The notes beneath the pieces were generated by a model that worked only from the letters and a program-made list of their open reading frames with translations, ran no database searches and was not told where the DNA came from. This document shows, piece by piece, positions 61,087 through 64,000 of a stretch of DNA of 64,000 bases (position 1 is the stretch's first letter; each line of letters begins with the position of its first letter). Origin of the DNA: Microbacter sp. GSS18. GTDB taxonomy: Bacteria > Actinomycetota > Actinomycetes > Actinomycetales > Microbacteriaceae. The translations under genes were made by a program, and so were the position numbers. The stretch covers positions 2,604,001-2,668,000 of the forward strand of contig CP119753.1 of assembly GCA_029319145.1 (NCBI GenBank), read 5' to 3'.

Positions 61087-61094
61087 CCCGACCC

Positions 61095-61177
61095 CGCCGA
61101 GCCGCCCCTTTCGCTGCGACCGGCCCCCATCTCCGCGCGAGCGCAGGGGTGGGTCTGCAAGAAGGGGCGGCTCGGCG
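61095..61177. repeat. long palindrome between GH1 and HAD genes
   Basis: CGCCGAGCCGCCCCTT (61095-61110) pairs perfectly with AAGGGGCGGCTCGGCG (61162-61177). The 51-nt loop shows further imperfect complementarity (TTCGCTGCGACC against GGGTCTGCAAGAA). It starts 8 bp after the GH1 stop; it may be a terminator but is longer than needed. Confidence 0.75.
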
Positions 61178-61197
61178 ATACGCGCACACACCGCAGA

Positions 61198-62046
61198 ATG
61201 GAACACGTGACCTCTCCACGCCGCATCGCCTTCCTCGACGTCGACGGGACGATCCTCGACCACGGCCAGACCATCGCCGACTCCACCGTCGAGGCCGTCC
61301 GGGGCGCCCGCGCCGCCGGCCATCTCGTGTACCTGAGCACGGGTCGCGCGGCAGCCGACATCCACCCTGCGGTCCGCGACATCGGCTTCGACGGGGCGAT
61401 CACCAACGGCGGCGCGTATGCGGTCAGCGGCAGCGAGACGGTGGTCGCCGACCCGATGCCCGCGGGCGCCCCGGAGCGTCTGCTGGCCTGGGCCGAAGCC
61501 GCCGGCATCCTGCTGTTCCTGCAGGCCGACGACGGCATCTACGCCTCCGCACCGGTGCGCGATGCGATGACCGAGATGATCCGCCGCTGGGTCGGCCACG
61601 AGCGCGCCGACGATGCGCAGACGGCGCCGCAGGGCCGCCCCCGCTTCCACGACCTGGCCGACGCCGACCTCACGCGCATCGCCAAGGCGGTCTTCATCAG
61701 CGATTCGACGGATGCCGTCGCCCGCGCGCGCGAGGACCTCGGCGACACGTTCCATGTCGTCCCCGGCAGCATGCCGCTTCCCGGCGGGTCCAACGGCGAG
61801 ATCGGCATGCACGGCACCACCAAAGGCGCCGCGATCGTCGAGGTGCTCGCGCATCTCGGCATCGGCGCGCACGACGCGATCGGCATCGGCGACAGCTGGA
61901 ACGACGTCGAGATGTTCGAGGTGTGCGGAGTCGGGATCGCCATGGGCAACGCCGATGACGAGCTCAAGCAGATCGCCGACGAGGTCACCACCAGCGTCCG
62001 CGCCGACGGCGTGTGGACTGCTTTCCGCCGCCACGGCCTGATCTGA
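61198..62046 (+). CDS. Cof-type HAD-IIB hydrolase
   Basis: 282-residue phosphatase. Motif I RIAFLDVDGTILD with nucleophile and acid Asp, motif II LVYLSTGR, motif III Lys in the C-terminal core (GTTKGAAIVEVL), motif IV IGIGDSWNDVEMFE with metal Asp. The cap domain lies between. It probably acts on sugar phosphates, fitting the neighbouring PTS/GH1 genes, but specificity is unproven. Confidence 0.92.
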   Translation: MEHVTSPRRIAFLDVDGTILDHGQTIADSTVEAVRGARAAGHLVYLSTGRAAADIHPAVRDIGFDGAITNGGAYAVSGSETVVADPMPAGAPERLLAWAEAAGILLFLQADDGIYASAPVRDAMTEMIRRWVGHERADDAQTAPQGRPRFHDLADADLTRIAKAVFISDSTDAVARAREDLGDTFHVVPGSMPLPGGSNGEIGMHGTTKGAAIVEVLAHLGIGAHDAIGIGDSWNDVEMFEVCGVGIAMGNADDELKQIADEVTTSVRADGVWTAFRRHGLI

Positions 62047-62092
62047 CGCGTCCCGGCCCCGCCGACCGATCGTCGGCGTAGCGTGGAGGCCG

Positions 62093-62908
62093 ATGGACGA
62101 CGACGCCCGCGCCGAGCTCGAAGCGCTGCGCCGACGTGCGTACGGCCCGGATGCCGACATCGCCGACGATCCCGCGGCCGGCGCCCGCCTGGCGGAGCTC
62201 GAGGATCGCGCCCGCGCGGCCCGCGGCAGCGTCGCGGCCACGGGGGCCGAGGACCCTCCCCATACGGATGCCCACCCGCGCCGATCGGACCTCGACGGCG
62301 AACCCGTCACCGGCGACGAATCCACCACGGACGACACCTCTGCCTCCGCGGATGAGCCGGCCGTCGCAACGGGGCGCGCCCCCGCGCGGCACCGCCGAAC
62401 GCTCATCGCGGCATCCGCCGGCGTCGCCGGGGCCCTCGCGATCGCCGCGGCCTTCTTCTGGGCCACCCGGCCCGAGCCGCTCAGCACGGCGGACCCCCTG
62501 CCCACGGCGCCCGCCGCCGAGACGTACATCATCGACCGGATCGAGATCACCGGCCCGCTCGGCAACTCGCTCGAGGTGGATCTGGCCGAGTCCTGGCCGA
62601 CGATCCCCGTCGTCGGCGACGTGGACTGGGCTTCGCTGCTGGGAGACGTCTTCGGGTGGGAGCTGTGGATCTACGGGATCGAGGCGCCGGACGGGCGCCG
62701 GCACTGCCTGCTCCTGGAACGGCACGGCAACATCCGGCACTCGTGCGAGACCGTCGCGGATGCCGCGCAGGGGGCACTGCACCTGTACCTGCCCGTCGAG
62801 GAGATCGCGGTCGCGCTGCGGCCGCCCCAGACGGAGCTGCTCGATCTGCAATGGCGCGCGGACGGCGTCGTGACCATCACCGCGATCGCCGTGCCGGTCG
62901 TCGGCTGA
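62093..62908 (+). CDS. single-TM protein of unknown function
   Basis: 271 residues. A cytoplasmic acidic/Ala-rich N-terminus with ARAELEALRRRAYGPDADIA and ARLAELEDRARAA (heptad-like) precedes one TM helix (about 105-125, LIAASAGVAGALAIAAAFFW). An extracellular domain of about 145 residues with WELWIYGIEAPDGRRHCLLL and two Cys follows, which may form a disulfide. The N-terminal repeat style resembles actinobacterial proteins of unknown function. No domain assigned. Confidence 0.78.
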   Translation: MDDDARAELEALRRRAYGPDADIADDPAAGARLAELEDRARAARGSVAATGAEDPPHTDAHPRRSDLDGEPVTGDESTTDDTSASADEPAVATGRAPARHRRTLIAASAGVAGALAIAAAFFWATRPEPLSTADPLPTAPAAETYIIDRIEITGPLGNSLEVDLAESWPTIPVVGDVDWASLLGDVFGWELWIYGIEAPDGRRHCLLLERHGNIRHSCETVADAAQGALHLYLPVEEIAVALRPPQTELLDLQWRADGVVTITAIAVPVVG

Positions 62909-62938
62909 CGCGGACCGGCCGGCTCATCAACGGACGGG

Positions 62939-63772
62939 TCAGTCGAGGAAGATGTCGGGGAACAGCGCGGAATCGGGCGTGCCCGGTACGGCGGCGTAGC
63001 CCGAGAAGTCCGTGACCCCGGCGGCCTCGAGCACGTCCTCGACCACGAGCGTCTGACCGGTGTACTCGCGCGACGGCTTGACGAGGACCTCGTAGGCAGC
63101 ATCCGCGTACACCTCGGGAGTGCGGCTGACCTTCATCATGCGGTCCCCGCCGAGCGAGTGCTGCACCGCGGCGGTCGCGATCGTGGTGCGGGGCCAGAGC
63201 GTGTTTCCGGCGATGCCGTCTCCGGCGAACTCCGCGGCCATGCCGAGGGTCACCATCGTCATGCCGTACTTGGCCAGCGTGTACCCGGTGTGGCCCCCGA
63301 GCCACTTCGGCGAGAGGTTGAGCGGCGGCGAGAGCGTGAGGATATGCGGGTTCTCGGCATCCTTCAGCATCGGGATCGCGGCGCGCGACAGCATGAAGGT
63401 GCCGCGGACGTTGATGTCCTGCATCAGGTCGTACTTCTTCGCGTCGAGGTCGAGCGAGCCCGACAGGTCGATCGCGCTGGCGTTGTTGACCACGATGTCG
63501 ATGCCGCCGAACTCGCCCTGCACCGTCAGCACGGCTTCGGTGATGTCGTCGTCGTTGCGCACGTCGCCGACGATCGGCAGCGCCTGACCGCCGGCGGCGC
63601 GGATCTGCTCGGCGGCCGTGTGGACGGTGCCTTCGAGCTTGGGGTGCGGCGCGTCGGTCTTGGCGAGGATCGCGACGTTGGCGCCGTCGCGGGCGGCGCG
63701 CAACGCGATCGCGAGGCCGATGCCGCGGCTGCCGCCCGACATCAGGATGGTCTTTCCGTTGAGCGAGATCAT
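62939..63772 (-). CDS. SDR family NAD(P)-dependent oxidoreductase (HSDL2-like)
   Basis: 277-residue short-chain dehydrogenase. The nucleotide motif is MSGGSRGIGLAIALRAARDG. The sequence then reads VAILAKTDAPHPKLEGTVHT, characteristic of hydroxysteroid dehydrogenase-like 2 proteins; VVNNASAIDL and the catalytic Tyr-Lys in GYTLAKYGM follow. ATG 63772 has GAGGA upstream; the nine-residue extension is rejected. It is downstream of an enoyl-CoA hydratase gene with family A palindrome copy 2 in the gap, so a role in acyl-CoA or lipid metabolism is plausible. Confidence 0.92.
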   Translation of the reverse strand: MISLNGKTILMSGGSRGIGLAIALRAARDGANVAILAKTDAPHPKLEGTVHTAAEQIRAAGGQALPIVGDVRNDDDITEAVLTVQGEFGGIDIVVNNASAIDLSGSLDLDAKKYDLMQDINVRGTFMLSRAAIPMLKDAENPHILTLSPPLNLSPKWLGGHTGYTLAKYGMTMVTLGMAAEFAGDGIAGNTLWPRTTIATAAVQHSLGGDRMMKVSRTPEVYADAAYEVLVKPSREYTGQTLVVEDVLEAAGVTDFSGYAAVPGTPDSALFPDIFLD

Positions 63773-63791
63773 CCTCGTCCTCTCTTCTGGA

Positions 63792-63842
63792 TGTCCCACA
63801 TTCTGCCGCCTGCGACGTCGCCGAGCGGCAGAAAGTGGGACA
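63792..63842. repeat. 51-bp palindromic element (family A, copy 2)
   Basis: TGTCCCACATTCTGCCGC (63792-63809) and GCGGCAGAAAGTGGGACA (63825-63842) pair at 17 of 18 positions around a 15-nt loop. Same length and layout as 43460-43510. Two of the three variable stem positions change on both arms so that pairing is kept. It lies 12 bp past the stop of the upstream enoyl-CoA hydratase-like gene. Confidence 0.9.
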
Positions 63843-63854
63843 CGGTCTGGGGGG

Positions 63855-64000
63855 TCAGCGGGAGCCCTTCGCGGCTCGGGCCGCGAAGGCGGCGATGCGG
63901 GCCTGGGCGTCGGGCGTCTCGAACGCGGCGCCGATCGAGCGCGCCTCCTCGGCGAGCTGCTCGGCGAACGTGCGCGCCGGCTGCGACCGGATCAGGCGCT
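63855..64000 (-). CDS. enoyl-CoA hydratase/isomerase family protein, C-terminal fragment
   Basis: Only the last 48 codons are inside the window, reading RLIRSQPARTFAEQLAEEAR then SIGAAFETPDAQARIAAFAA and RAAKGSR before the stop. The TPDAQARIAAFAAR ending is typical of crotonase-family hydratases (final helix, cf. TPDAREGIAAF). No catalytic residue is visible. Family call from the C-terminus only. Confidence 0.6.
   Translation of the reverse strand, partial: RLIRSQPARTFAEQLAEEARSIGAAFETPDAQARIAAFAARAAKGSR

Overview
The window is a high-GC chromosomal segment from an actinobacterium, most likely a Microbacterium-like member of the Microbacteriaceae. That placement is inferred from the strong GC third-position bias, frequent GTG/TTG starts, 4-base ATGA/GTGA gene overlaps, the constant GGATGCC/GGCATCC heptamer, and the gene set (methylcitrate cycle, F420 enzymes, Ala/Pro-rich membrane proteins). 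I saw no rRNA, tRNA, CRISPR, transposase, integrase or prophage gene. The segment looks like metabolic core plus carbohydrate-accessory regions.

Layout. 1-1462: a patatin-like lipase cut by the window edge and a divergent small two-TM protein. 1476-8622: an arabinan/arabinoside uptake and degradation operon on the minus strand (LacI regulator, solute-binding lipoprotein, two permeases, GH51 arabinofuranosidase, GH43 endo-arabinanase lipoprotein) with LacI-type operators. 8942-13663: proline catabolism (putA) with a divergent LysR regulator. 13665-20395: small genes, a GNAT, F420 gamma-glutamyl ligase (cofE), a histidine kinase/response regulator/adhesin-like operon, and an LLM-class flavin/F420 oxidoreductase. 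20429-24002: etfB-etfA followed by a repeat-rich b-type cytochrome. 24362-29696: a liv-type branched-chain amino acid ABC transporter and a MarR regulator. 29990-32846: valine catabolism (acyl-CoA dehydrogenase, mmsB, enoyl-CoA hydratase). 33083-39672: two large secreted proteins and a TrmB/LuxR regulator divergent from a subtilase. 39763-46749: fructosamine-kinase-like protein, thiolase, thioesterase and the prpC/prpB/prpD methylcitrate genes with a GntR regulator. 46850-55217: membrane protein, an ABC-2 exporter with its own MarR-like regulator, VOC, NUDIX, aldo/keto reductase and UbiB kinase. 55274-56509: rlmN. 56601-61086: a bgl-type beta-glucoside PTS system controlled by an antiterminator with a clear RAT/terminator. 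61198-64000: HAD phosphatase, a membrane protein, an SDR and a truncated enoyl-CoA hydratase.

How it works together. The middle of the window reads as a branched-chain amino acid to propionyl-CoA programme: Liv uptake, acyl-CoA oxidation with electrons to EtfAB (and perhaps on to the neighbouring membrane cytochrome b), valine side-chain degradation, then the methylcitrate cycle for propionyl-CoA. The two ends are sugar systems (arabinan by ABC transport, beta-glucosides by PTS), each with a readable cis-regulatory signal.

Most notable non-gene structure: a set of long intergenic palindromes just downstream of genes. Two of them (43460-43510 and 63792-63842) are copies of one 51-bp 18-15-18 hairpin with compensatory base changes, and two others (8843-8912 and 51619-51688) form a second related pair.
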